Below, one piece after another: positions 23,501 to 34,258 of a stretch of 64,000 nt of DNA (its first letter is position 1; each line of letters begins with the position of its first letter). This DNA comes from Orobanche coerulescens. Its lineage: Eukaryota; Streptophyta; Magnoliopsida; Lamiales; Orobanchaceae. Under the pieces are notes generated by a model that was given only the letters and a program-made list of their open reading frames with translations, was not told where the DNA came from and searched no databases. The position numbers and the translations under genes are program-made. The DNA lies in the NCBI GenBank assembly GCA_033398695.1, contig CM065802.1, positions 78,664,096-78,728,095 on the forward strand, given 5' to 3'.

Positions 23501-24869
23501 CTGAGATAAAAATTAAAACCATCCATTACATACTGCATAGCAAAATATATCGAAAAACCTTAAAACACAATATATATGCTAGCAACCAACACCTCGAAAA
23601 ATTTGCACATGCAAGCCACGATCGTGTGGATGTTTACACTCACATTTTCCAAGTAGAGTTTTACGTCTTTAATTTTACTATCTAGTCAAATTACGTTATG
23701 ATAAGTAAAATTAATAGTTGGTTCCTCTTGGCCATGTATTAAATAACATAGACTCCGATGGGGAGCTTATTAATTAATACACCTAAGTGAACACCATAAT
23801 TTAACATCCTTAAAATATTATCTTTTAAATAATAGTCCTACAGATGGAGAGGTCCTATCATAAAAAGTAATATTTACCTTATGTTATCATTTTGAAATTT
23901 AAAACTAGTGAACCTATAATTAGCACATCCGATATGGAGGAAGACTCTAATGTCAACGCGCATGCTAATTACTTCACAATTTAAATTAATTATGGAGGCC
24001 AATTTGATTTTGTTTTAAAAAAAATAATAAATCAATTTAATCACTTAGTTATTTTATCCTTAAGGTTTTTAATTTTCTCGTCCTAGCATGCAACGAAACA
24101 TATCACGCACACATCCATACATGCCATACATCAAAACAATAAAAAACAAAAAAATAAAGCATGGATAATAAATTATCCAATTATCATGGTCTTCTTCCTT
24201 GAGTTGAATCCGAGAAAATCTTCGACTCGATCTCTCCCACTGAATCAAGCATCTCGTCGCTCCTCCCCGGTCGGGCCGTGGATTTCCAAAATTAAAATTT
24301 CACTTTTATGCAAAATTAATTACATAATTTTTTTTTTAATTTTAAATCCCGACTTCCCAGCGGACACAACGAATCGGCGCAAACGACCGACCAAATCGAC
24401 GACCGCCCGAACCAAATAACTGGCCGACAGTGCCGCCAGCGGCTTGTGTAGCTGGCGGCCGTGTCTTTCAGCTGGCTTCATTGCCGCCAGTTAGCCCCAA
24501 AGCGATCCCGGTTCTGCTCTATTTCTTCGTGATCCCGTCTTTTCCGAATTCGATTGCAATTTTATACGAAATAAAATACATCGAAATTACATCACGATTA
24601 GACGAAAAATAAAACCACCTAGAACTACCCGCGAATTTTCTCACGGGAAAAACCATTACATGCCTCAAAAAACGGGCCAAACCAACAATTGCATAATTAA
24701 TAAAAATAAATAAATAAATACACCATTCATATAAACCATGATAATTGGATCATATCACCTGCAAGAACACATCTAGAAAAATATTCCAACATCAAAATAT
24801 ATGAATATTTAAATTGCTATCAATTAATCACTAAAATTAATTAAAATAGCAAAAGCCTAAAAAAAACTT
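23501..24869 (-). other. Copia-1 untranslated leader between primer site and gag
   Basis: About 1.37 kb of AT-rich sequence with no convincing coding region. A perfect 9-bp inverted repeat (GCCGCCAGC / GCTGGCGGC, 24432-24440 and 24451-24459, 10-base loop) is the most marked structure; a third GCCGCCAG copy is at 24483. In retroelements this interval carries packaging and dimerisation signals, so a leader hairpin is plausible, but that role is inferred. Confidence 0.6.
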
Positions 24870-24881
24870 GCTCCGATACCA
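24870..24881 (-). other. Copia-1 primer-binding site
   Basis: On the minus strand this reads TGGTATCGGAGC, one base from the common plant tRNA-Met-complementary site TGGTATCAGAGC, and begins two bases after the LTR end. It fixes the strand and the inner boundary of the 5' LTR. Confidence 0.88.
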
Positions 24882-24883
24882 AT

Positions 24884-25183
24884 TGTTGGGAAGTAAAATG
24901 CAGCGGAAGCGAAGTTTGGGTAAGTTGATAATAGCGTTTTACGCATCTACGAGCATTAGATCTATTTAGGCATGCTAATTAATTAATTACTAAGACTAAT
25001 AAGCAATTTAAATATTATTTATTATTTATTAATTAAATATGTTGATTAATTAAAATATCCTAATCTAGATCCAAGATCATAGGATATTACCTTTTGAAGC
25101 GCGTTGGTTACTTCTGTCTTGATCGCCTTGTATTTCTACCTTTAGATCTTCTAGAGTATGCTTTGCAGTATACAATCCTAACA
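24884..25183 (-). repeat. Copia-1 5' LTR
   Basis: About 300 bp. On the plus strand it begins TGTTGGG and ends CCTAACA, giving imperfect inverted ends as expected for a copia LTR. The inner end is fixed by the primer site. The outer end is set by the inverted terminus and by coding homology of the non-LTR element resuming immediately after (frame DDITHRIK). The sister LTR lies outside the window, so the outer boundary is not confirmed by alignment. Confidence 0.75.
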
Positions 25184-26134
25184 TGAAGATGATATCACTC
25201 ATCGCATCAAGGCGGGGTGGCTAAGGTGGAGAGCAGCGACAGGGGTCCTGTGCAACAAGAAAGTCCCTCTAAAGTTGAAGGGTAAATTCTATAGAGCGGC
25301 AATCCGATCTGCAATGTTGTATGTCTCTCAATGTTGGGCGATGAAGAAGTCACTTGAGAGCAAGTTGGAAGCGGATGAAATGAGAATGTTATGCTCGTCG
25401 TGTGGTCGCACAATGTTAGATAGAATCTCGAACGGGGTCTTCAGGAACGCGCTAGAAGTGGCGCCATTTCAGCGAAAGTTAGGGAAGGGAGATTGAGATG
25501 GTTTGGCCACGTCCGCAGGAGGCAAGCATCTGCTCCGGTGAGGAGGGTCGAGAGTTTAGTATTTGTCGGGGAGAGGAGGAGAGGCAGACCGAGGAGGACG
25601 TGGGAGGAGCAGCTGAGATTAGATTTGAAGGTCTTAAACCTTTCCGAGACCGTGACTGTTAATAGGTGCGCTTGGAGGCGCCAGATCAGAGTTGTGGATT
25701 CTTTAGTTGGGAGTGGTGCTGTAGTTGAGAGCCTCATGGTTGGGTTGTCTCGGTTAGCTTTGACCTAGAGCATTACATTTGTACTTTTATTGTATATTTT
25801 ATCCTATTGCCTTTTGCGTGTGGTATATTTTTGACAGGGAGCTGTGCGCGGGATCAACCTCTCTTCTGTTTGAGCAGCGATCATCAGGAGTGATGTAGCC
25901 AAATTCCTCATAGGTAAGTCCCATGTGGATTAAGCCATGGGCTCAGGTATGGTATTGAGTTTTTTTTCGTATCATATGCTTCCCTTTGTATTTTTCACTC
26001 AATATATTGTTGTGCACTGTAAGTGAAAGTCTTCACTAAAGCTTGTCCTCTAGTAATAGGTAGGGCATGGTCTGCGTCATTTTACCTCTCCTGCACTCTG
26101 CGGGATATCTTTGAGTATGTTTGGTTTGGTTTGG
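25184..26134 (+). pseudogene. 3' end of a non-LTR (RTE-like LINE) retrotransposon
   Basis: Coding homology begins at the Copia-1 LTR edge with [19 protein letters not shown] and continues through [34 protein letters not shown], a one-base frameshift near 25490, RWFGHVRRR and RGRPRRTWEEQ, ending at the TAG at 25766-25768. This is the familiar C-terminal region of plant LINE reverse transcriptase pseudogenes. The following 3' region includes GGTCTGCGTCATTTTACCTCTCC and closes with (TTTGG)3 at 26120-26134, resembling the short tandem tails of RTE-type elements. The upstream body should lie left of this window, across Copia-1. Confidence 0.8.
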
Positions 26135-26794
26135 TATAACTATCCCCTTAAGGATGCTTCCAAACAAGTTAACAAAACACTGCATAGTGCATTTCACAAT
26201 ATTATTTTTATTTTCAGCACGTTTGGAAAATCGGTGTAAAAGTATCCTATGCGTTTCAAAAGATTTGAGATAAAAGAACTATATTTTATTAAATTTACAT
26301 ATTTATGTAAGGAAATGCATTAAAATATAATTAAAAAGACAGTAACTGTGAAGAATTGTGTTAATATCGAGTGTCTTTATACAAAGAAAATGATTCTCTA
26401 CTTGTTATGATCCGACAGTGTAACATCCTCCGGGGTCTAAAACTAGCAGGAAAATAAAATCGATCCAATTAATTAATCGAACTCCTGAACAATATCAATC
26501 ATACATATACGAATATAAAAAAGACAAAACAGGAATTTAAATGAATTATACTCTCGTAGTCCTTTGATAATTTCTTCTTGAGCATGATCCCGAACACAAA
26601 TCCAATTTGCACGATCTTATAGAATAATCCAACACCGAAAATATTGAGTGTCTTTACGTCACCACGCGTCGGATATCAATGGAAAATTTGATAACAATTC
26701 GTTCTTCATGAACACGGTTAGGAATTGCTATAAGAATTTTTATCTCTTCTTTTCTTTCTTTTTTTTTTTCTCTCTCTAGAGTATGAAAAATGAA
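26135..26794. other. AT-rich stretch with no gene
   Basis: No coding region, LTR pair or terminal inverted repeat found. The phrase GTGTAACATCCTCCGGGGTC near 26420 resembles a gypsy LTR end, but no partner was seen. Confidence 0.5.
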
Positions 26795-26799
26795 GCAAA
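26795..26799. repeat. Target-site duplication of Copia-2 (left copy)
   Basis: GCAAA here is repeated exactly at 57119-57123. Confidence 0.94.
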
Positions 26800-27106
26800 T
26801 GTTATAATATCATCAATAATGATATGTGGAATCAACAATCAATAATTCAATCAATTATTGGATTGAAATATCTAATATAAAGACAATTATGTTGTATAAT
26901 AAATAATATTAATTTGTTGTATAGCATATAATCTTGAGCTATAAATAGAGCTTTTTGGTAGAGCTTTGGAGACACAATTCATTCTAATAAAAGCTCAATT
27001 TCTTCATCTTCTTTCATCCTCCTTTATGCTTATATTGTAGTAATATATATTACAATATATATATATATATATATTGTGAAGTGATAAAATATCTGATTTT
27101 ACAACA
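26800..27106 (+). repeat. Copia-2 5' LTR
   Basis: 307 bp, TGTTATAAT...TTACAACA. Contains TATA box CTATAAATAG (26939-26948), a candidate polyadenylation signal AATAAA (26986-26991), and a TA-repeat near the 3' end that differs in length from the sister LTR. Confidence 0.96.
26939..26948 (+). promoter_or_regulatory. Copia-2 LTR TATA box
   Basis: CTATAAATAG at a typical U3 position. The same box is in the 3' LTR, followed by GAGCTC instead of GAGCTT. Confidence 0.75.
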
Positions 27107-27121
27107 CGTTATCAGCACGAG
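27107..27121 (+). other. Copia-2 probable primer-binding site
   Basis: CGTTATCAGCACGAG starts directly at the LTR end, where a copia primer site is expected. I do not assign the tRNA with certainty. Confidence 0.6.
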
Positions 27122-28083
27122 CTCTACCGATTTAATCCCATTCCGCAGCCGGACTCGATATATTGGTACATCATTCTTAAATTCTAAAGGTATGTAATTA
27201 ACTTTATTTATATTTAATTTATGTAATAATAATATTTAGATATGGTATTAATCTAATATCATTATTGATGATAATTAATATATTTAAGCAAATATAATAA
27301 TTATGTAAATATCATCAATTTAAATTTATATGGGTAAGGACCTAAGCTCAATCTTGATACCTATTTTTATTTGAAGAGTTAAAATCTCCATTTATTAGGG
27401 AAGAGTTAAATCTTCATCTATATTTTGTAGAGAATTACTAATGGAGGAATACAAAATCCCCATTCATAAGACCACGAAAGATTTTATAATCGAGTAGTGA
27501 TATTTTTATTTTTAGTAGTCATGAAAGATTTTATAATCGAGTAGTGATATTATTATAACTAACTGTATAGATTATAATATATATATATATATGAATTTCC
27601 ATTCCCCAAACTCTAATTACCAACGATTAGTTCATTAAATATATAAGAATGTATTCACCAATTTTAACGATAATTAACAATAAAAAAAACTTCTTTTCTC
27701 CAACGGTCATAAACGACCATATTTCAAAATCAAATCTATAAATACTCACATTATACTCCACACTTATTAATCATCTCCAAAATATCTACCAATTTTTACA
27801 AAATGGGTAAATATTTTATGACTTTCCTCACTCTTATTACATTTTTCAATTTCATCATTTGCTACACCCAAGTCGATTGCTTTAGTGAGACATATGTGAT
27901 CATCATTATGATGGTCACGATTCTTCTTTTAGTTTTTAGTTGGTTTGTTGTGATTAATATTTAAGCATGAATGGTATTTGTATTGAGTAATAATTTCAAT
28001 TATACTTTTGTTTAGCTGACATCATTAAATGTAATAGCTATGTGTTAATTATATTTCAATATTATGTTTTGTAATAGATAACC
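27122..28083 (+). other. Copia-2 long leader
   Basis: Nearly 1 kb of very AT-rich leader before gag, with a duplicated GAAAGATTTTATAATCGAG motif (about 27476 and 27524). It contains one small hydrophobic reading frame, listed separately. Confidence 0.7.
27803..27964 (+). CDS. Small hydrophobic ORF in the Copia-2 leader
   Basis: 53 codons, ATG at 27803, TAA at 27962-27964. Two hydrophobic stretches are visible: residues about 5-20 (FMTFLTLITFFNFIICY) and about 31-51 (IIIMMVTILLLVFSWFVV), separated by a short polar loop with Asp, Gln and Glu. This would be a two-pass membrane peptide or a signal peptide followed by an anchor. It lies upstream of gag on the presumed genomic RNA. Retrotransposons of this type normally need no such protein. 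The surrounding DNA is AT-rich, which favours chance Phe, Ile and Leu codons, so it may be spurious. I do not recognise a family. Confidence 0.35.
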   Translation: MGKYFMTFLTLITFFNFIICYTQVDCFSETYVIIIMMVTILLLVFSWFVVINI

Positions 28084-29124
28084 ATGTCCAATCTTAAGCT
28101 CGATTTCGCTCCCTTGAATCTTAATGGAGACAATTATATGTCTTGGACAAATGATGTGAAGACACATCTCAGGTGCAAAGGACTCAAAAATATTCTAACA
28201 AATAATGTGCCAGATGCTACGAAAGAAACGGAGGTAGATGAAAAAGAGCTTTCTATGAATAAAGCAAAAGCATTAAAATGCATGAGGCAACATCTTGGTG
28301 AGGGATTAAAACTAGAGTACATGAACGTGGATGATCCCAAAAATTTATGGGACAATCTTAAGAAAAGATTTGGGTATCAAAAGCAATTGTTATTACCCGC
28401 ACTAGTTGATGAATGGAACAAGTTAAGATTCCAAAATTTTAAAAGTGTGAGCGAGTATAATTCTGCTATGTTCAGAATTGTATCACAACTAGAGTTTTGT
28501 GGTAAAATCATAACATAAGGTGAAAAACTGGAAAAGACGTATGCTACATTCCATACGTCACATCTAATACTGCAACAACAATACAGAATGTGGGGATATA
28601 CCGAGTACTCTGAATTAATTGCAGCTCTCTTACTTGCTGAAAAGAATAATGATATGTTGATAAAGAATCACCAGTCTCGTCCTACAGGGGTGATAGCGAT
28701 TCCTGAAGCAAATGCCACAACTACTAATCAAGGACGTGGCGGTCATGGTTGGTTTAGAGGTCGAGGTCGGGGACGCGGTCGCGGCCACTTTCGTGGTCGA
28801 GGTCGAGGTCGTGGCCGTGATTATGGAAATTACTTTATGCCTCCCAAAAATGAAATGATTAATAAAAACCAACGAGACAAAGATAAGTATGTCCAAGAAG
28901 GTTCATCCAATAAAAATGAAAATTCTTGTTTCAGATGCGGGAAAAATGGACATTGGGCTAAGGCATGTAGAACTTCAGGCCATATTTGTAAAATATATAA
29001 GACATCTCTGAAAAATAAAGGAAATGAAGTCAATTTTCATGAACATGAACCTGAGGACGACTCAACTTACCTAGAAGCTGCAGATTTTACTGAGGATGCA
29101 AACGTGGACATGGACATGGAATAA
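28084..29124 (+). pseudogene. Copia-2 gag
   Basis: ATG at 28084. The N terminus has the copia Gag start (LNLNGDNYMSW), followed by the helical capsid region (NLWDNLKKRFG, WNKLRFQNF). One TAA at 28516-28518 interrupts an otherwise single frame that continues with EKTYATFHTS and LIAALLLAEKNND. A strongly basic RGRGRGRG / FRGRGRGRG tract (about 28741-28818) precedes the CCHC zinc knuckle CFRCGKNGHWAKAC (28927-28968) that binds genomic RNA. The acidic C terminus ends at TAA 29122-29124. Only the single stop prevents full-length Gag. Confidence 0.9.
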
Positions 29125-29299
29125 AATAAATAAATGAATAAATATATATGTGATTTCCATGTTTGTTGCATCTTTATTGTACTTGTTTGTATTCTCTTGT
29201 TTGAAATGTATATTATCTCATTTGAAGTTTGGATGAAGTATTTAATAAATGTTGTTATATTAAGCTAACTTACCATCTTTTAGTCTTATATTCTTATTC

Positions 29300-32016
29300 A
29301 TTAAGGATTTTGAGTATGGAAGGTATTGGGGACATGGTCAGCCGAGGCCGCTTCCTCTTCCAACGAGTCTTCCCGGACAGTGGCACAACTCATACAATCC
29401 TCAAAAATAAGAAATATTTTACTGAGGTACAATCTACAAAAGCAGTAATAAATATAATTTCAGGTCCCGCGGACTTGATTGAAGGAACAGGTAGCTAAAT
29501 TTATATTACCAAATGGAGTAAAATTTGTCATTAATAATGCTTTATTTTCTCCAAAATCTAAGAGAAATTTGTTGAGCTTTAATAACATATACCGTCAAGG
29601 ATATGATACTGAAACAGTAACTGAAGGTAATATGAAATATATGTACATTACTTCTAATATTTTGGGAAAGAAACAAATACTAAAAACTACCACAATTATC
29701 TCGTGGATTACATTATACACATATTCATGAAACTGAATGTAATTTGATAATAAAAGAGGATCCCAAAATATTGACGTTATGGCATGAACGCCTAGGTCAT
29801 CCTGGCTCCACGATGATGAGGAAAATAATTAATAGTACACATGGTCACCCAATGAAAGGTGTAAAACTCATAAATAATAAACTATGTGAAGCATGTTCTC
29901 TTGGAAAGTTTATAATAAGCATTCACCAGGCAGACTTGAAAAGAAATCACCTACATTTCTCGAAAGAATTCAAGGTGACATATGTGGACCTATTGATCCA
30001 CCATCAGGACCTTTCAGGTATTTTATGATTTTAATTGATGCATCTAGTAGATGGTCACATGTTTGTTTATTGTCAAGTCGTGATATGGCATTTGCAAGAT
30101 TCCTTGCACAAATAATTAAACTAAAGGCACAATTTCCTGATTATACTATACGGAATGTGAGACTTGACAATGTTGGTGAATTCACATCACAAGTATTTAA
30201 TGACTATTGTATGTCAATTGGAATTACAGTCGAACATCCTGTTCCGCATGTGCATACACAAAATGGTTTAGCTGAATCATTAATTAAACGCCTTCAATAT
30301 ATTGCTAGACCACTAATAATGAGAACAAAGCTACCAATTACTGTTTGGGGTCATGCAATTTTATATGCTGCTTCACTAATAAGGTTAAGACCAAGTGCTA
30401 ATCATAAATATACTCCATATCAACTTGCACTTGGTCAGGAGCCAGATGTTTCCCATCTAAAAATTTTTGGTTGTGCAGTATATGTACCAATAGCTACCCC
30501 ACAAAGAACAAAAATGGGACCTCAAAGAAGGTTGGGAATATATGTTGGATATGACTCACCCTCTATTATTAGATATCTTGAACCTCTAACAGGTGATGTT
30601 TTTCAAGCAAGATTTGCTGATTGTCATTTTGATGAGACGGGATTCCCAACCTTAGGGGGAGGTAATAAACAGCTGGAAAAGGATATAATATGGTATGTAC
30701 CATCATTATTACATTTGGATCCATATACAAAATTATGGGAAGAAAAAATAAGAAAAATTTTACATTTACAAGGTTTGGCAAATGAATTGCCAGATGCATT
30801 TACTGATATGAAAAGAGTGACAAAGTCACATGTGCCAGCTGTTAATACTCCTGCTCGGATTGAAATTCCAAAAGAAAATGAAAATAGAAGTACATCTAAA
30901 GCACACTTAAAGCGTGGAAGGCCTGTTGGTTCCAAAGATAAAAATCCCCGGAAAATAAAAATAGCCAATATAAATGAATGTGCTAAAGAAGCACAAAATG
31001 ATAAAAAATATGATCATGTTGAAACACAAGCTGAAGCAAATAAGGAGGTCATTGAAAATGAAATTGAAAATACAATCTCGAGATATCTATTAATTATATT
31101 AATATAGGGAATTTATGGAATAGGAGAATAATCACATTGATGAGATATTTGCATACTCCATTGCGTGTGATATAATAATTGGAGATGACGATCCTGAACC
31201 CATATCTATATTCGAATATCAAAATAGACCTGATTGGCCAAAATGGAAAGATGCAATAGATGCCGAACTAAATTCTCTTAGAAAACGAAAAGTGTTTCGA
31301 CCGATTGTTGTCACACCCAGTAATGTGAAACCTGTTGGGTATAAATGGGTCTTTGTAAGGAAACGAAATGAGAAAAACCAGATTGTAACATATAAGGCTC
31401 GTCTTGTTGTACAAGGTTTTTCACAAAGACCTGGGATTGATTATGAGGTAACATATTCCCCTGTTATGGATGCCATTACTTTTCGTTATTTAATTTGTTT
31501 ATCGGTATCTTATAATCTTAATATGCTTCTCATGGATGTTGTTACAGCATATTTATATGGATCACTTGACGCTGATATATATATGAAAATTCCTGAAGGA
31601 TTTAAGTTGCCTGAAGCATCGAAACCCAGAGAAATTTATACAATTAAATTGCAAAGGTCTTTATATGGGTTGAAACAATCTGGACTCATGCGGTATAACA
31701 GATTAAGTGAATATTTGATTAAAGAAGGCTATGTGAATAAACCTATTTGCCCTTGTATTTTTATAAGAAAAACATCATCCGGATTTGTAATCATTGCTGT
31801 CTATGTTGATGATTTGAATATCATTGGAACTAATGCAGAAATTTTGGAAGCAATGAATTACTTAAAGAAAGAATTTGAAATGAAAGATTTGGGAAAAACA
31901 AAATTCTGCCTTGGTCTACAAATGGAACATACTAATAATGGAATATTAGTATACCAATCAAATTATACAGAAAGGGTATTGAAAAGATTCTACATGGACA
32001 AATCAACACCTTTGAG
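29300..32016 (+). pseudogene. Copia-2 pol, 5' part: protease, integrase, reverse transcriptase
   Basis: Protease motif DSGTTHTI at about 29368-29391, then a frame change near 29480. Pre-integrase motif LWHERLGHPG is at about 29777-29806. After another frame change the integrase core is open at 29893-31107 (GDICGPIDPPSG, ILIDASSRWSHV, LDNVGEF, NGLAES). A basic linker follows. Reverse transcriptase runs from about 31219 (DWPKWKDAID) through KARLVVQGFSQ, MDVVTAYLYG, YGLKQSG and intact catalytic YVDD (about 31803-31814), stopping at the Gypsy-C junction. The gene resumes at 55870. Frameshifts plus the insertion inactivate it. Confidence 0.92.
32012..32016. repeat. Target-site duplication of Gypsy-C (left copy)
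   Basis: TTGAG here is repeated exactly at 55865-55869; removal of Gypsy-C rejoins the Copia-2 frame. Confidence 0.95.
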
Positions 32017-32576
32017 TGTAACACCCCCAAGATATTCAGAGTATATTACAGTGCCGTGGACCCCTACATGGGACCCACCAGGCTACAACTAGAAAACACC
32101 ACTCGGCTAACCATCTCGGTTAGCGAGGACACACATTTAAATAATATAACCTATAAAGATACGCCCGGAGCAACCGGCGAAATAAGCATCAACTGACAAT
32201 GTAACGATTTAAAGTAATACAATACGGAGTTTGAAATGAAAAGCCTAAGTACTCGCGAGTACAATCTATCAGTTTATAAATGTGGGAACAACCATATCGA
32301 AATGGACAAAAGAAATAAGTAGACCCAAATGCACATGTCAACGACCCTGACCAACATTCCCGTACTGTCCCAGCGCTCGTTCATCCGGATCATCATAACC
32401 TGAAATCCATAACAAGAATTTCCCCACAACGGGTCCCCCAAAGGGGTTAGCAATTATGCTAGTACAAGTAATCAAGACAAACCAATCGCTTACACATTTC
32501 ATAGTACATGCACCAATATCATTTCAAAAACTAAAACCAGACATGTCTTTTTCGGAAATAAACAGTCAAACAATTT

Positions 32577-32815
32577 GCCATGGGAACAGGGCTATACCAT
32601 TGATCCCGCTTCGTGATCCCTAAGGACCCTCCCGAGCTGGCCATATTATAAAACAAATCACGCACATGCATCGCCTTGGGAACAGGGCTATACCATTGAT
32701 CCCGCTCCGTGATCCCTAAGGACCCTCCCGAGCTGGCTAGCGAAACAAACTCGTGAATCCAGGGATATACCATTGGATTCCATCCGTGATCCCGTCGGAC
32801 CCTCCCGAGGTGAGC
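32577..32815. repeat. Tandem repeat of about 94 bp in Gypsy-C 3' LTR
   Basis: Units beginning GCCATGGGAACAGGG at 32577 and GCCTTGGGAACAGGG at about 32671, with a shorter third copy. Each includes TATACCATTGATCCCGC and GACCCTCCCGAG. The equivalent array in the 5' LTR is about 54204-54440. Confidence 0.8.
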
Positions 32816-33427
32816 AATCACACACAATATACATTACCATTTCACGTTAAGCATAAAGGTTTCCAAAAATACTTGCCTTGAATAATCGACGACGCAACGA
32901 ACGGAAGGAAAAGCACCGACGAACGCTAGGAACCAATAGGACCGAACCTAACGATTTGAAGAACACAATCACAACCAACTCTAGACGAATACGGAAATGG
33001 AATACACCCGAAAACCCACCTACGATTCATGTATATTCGTATAGAAATAACAACGAGGGCGGACCACAACCAAACCCTCTCGATTCCGTAAAAACTACAA
33101 AATATACCATGAATCCGTAGGAAAACTAATGATACTAACAAGATTAATCATATTCATCATGAATCCACCAACAAAACGGAACTAATCGGACGAAAATCCC
33201 AAAACCCCCAATTTATCGAAAAGTAGGGTTCTAAGAGATTTTACCTTGGATTAGGATGAAAGATTCGTGTTGATGTTGTTATAATACACCAAGAATTCGA
33301 GGAAGATGTTGGATGAGATGATTGGAAGAAGAAATCACCAAGAATCGCCCAAAATCGCCAAAGGAGATCTAAGCCGCGGGGAGGAGAAGAAATGAACGTA
33401 ATACGTTCATCTGGGTCAACTCCCTGG

Positions 33428-33436
33428 TTTATATAG
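33428..33436 (-). promoter_or_regulatory. Putative TATA box of Gypsy-C 3' LTR
   Basis: Minus strand CTATATAAA, flanked by an inverted repeat CTCCCTGG / CCAGGGAG (33419-33443) and directly downstream of the palindrome array. Confidence 0.65.
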
Positions 33437-33446
33437 CCAGGGAGTG

Positions 33447-33986
33447 TTAGCGCGTGCTAATCCTCCAGGTTAGCGTGCGCTAACGAAGCAGATCTGATCC
33501 GGATGGCGGTTACGGCGTTAGCGTGCGCTACTCCAAACGTGGCGTGCGCTAATAACTTCTCGGTAGCGCGCTATCGACCAATAGCGTCGCTACGGACATC
33601 GGCCGAGTCCGAAGCAAGCTGTCGATACACACTGATCCGGTTAGCGCGCGCTATCGACCAAACATAGCGTGCGCTAAAGTGTATCGGTAGCGCGCGCTAT
33701 CGACCAATAGCGTGCGCTACAGGCATCGGTAGAGTCGGTGGCAAAGCATCGATCTTGGACATCCACACTAGCGCACGCTACCGGGCGTCTCAGCGTGCGC
33801 TAACTCCCAACATTAGCGTGTGCTAGGCTACGTAGCGTACACTAATCCACCAGTCCAGAGGACTGGAATCAGCACTGCCACTCCCAGGGCTTGCCCTCTA
33901 GCGCGCGCTACGAAACAGTCGTAGCGTGCGCTACTAAGTGACCCCTAGCGTACGCTATGCAAAAAATATAGTGTGCGCTAGGTACG
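33447..33986. promoter_or_regulatory. Short-palindrome array upstream of the Gypsy-C TATA box
   Basis: About eighteen variants of TAGCGNNCGCTA by eye in roughly 540 bp, including perfect TAGCGCGCGCTA and TAGCGTACGCTA. This is the densest such array in the window. The 5' LTR array (about 55074-55622) keeps most units but differs between units at CAG/CTG-rich spacers. Confidence 0.78.
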
Positions 33987-34223
33987 AGATATAAACGGTC
34001 CAAAACACCGGAATATGAACGAAACGTTAAACGGAACATCACAAGACGCATCGAAACATAGAATGGATCCACGGCAACCCGAATAGCGGTTTCGTACAAC
34101 AATAACGAGAATCAGATCAATAGATGATGGGAAAGATATACTGTAAGGTACATGAGGGTCATTACGACTGAGAAATTCACCGAAAAAGAAAATACAAGGG
34201 GAAAGAAAAATGGGGATATTACA

Positions 34224-34240
34224 TTCTACCCCTCTAAAAA
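34224..34240 (-). other. Gypsy-C polypurine tract
   Basis: Minus strand TTTTTAGAGGGGTAGAA abutting the 3' LTR; the inverted repeat AGTTTCGGGACGAAACT lies just upstream (about 34244-34260). Confidence 0.87.
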
Positions 34241-34258
34241 CAAGTTTCGTCCCGAAAC

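Larger units (their letters stand above)
1..25183 (-). mobile_element. Copia-1: Ty1/copia LTR retrotransposon, split by Gypsy-A, 3' end outside the window
   Basis: Reading leftward on the minus strand the parts occur in copia order: 5' LTR (24884-25183), primer site, leader, Gag with zinc knuckle, protease, integrase and reverse transcriptase running off the left edge. Gypsy-A (2272-22172) interrupts the pre-integrase segment, and removing it together with one CTTCC copy restores one reading frame across the junction. The order integrase before reverse transcriptase assigns it to copia. The 3' LTR is not in the window, so its own target duplication cannot be tested; the candidate right copy is TGAAG at 25184-25188. 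Lineage within copia was not resolved. Confidence 0.93.
32017..34223 (-). repeat. Gypsy-C 3' LTR
   Basis: 2,207 bp, plus-strand ends TGTAACACCCCC and GGATATTACA. Contains a tandem repeat (32577-32815), a CCCC/GGGG block (32435-32446), a TATA box (minus, 33428-33436) and a palindrome array (33447-33986). Confidence 0.95.

Noticed and set aside
26135..26794. Possible solo or truncated gypsy LTR starting near 26420
   Set aside because: Only the phrase TGTAACATCCTCC resembles an LTR end; no second end, duplication or similarity to the LTRs in the window.
33447..33986. CRISPR-like array of short repeats
   Set aside because: Units are 12-bp palindromes with irregular spacing inside an LTR of a plant retrotransposon; no cas genes and no uniform spacers.
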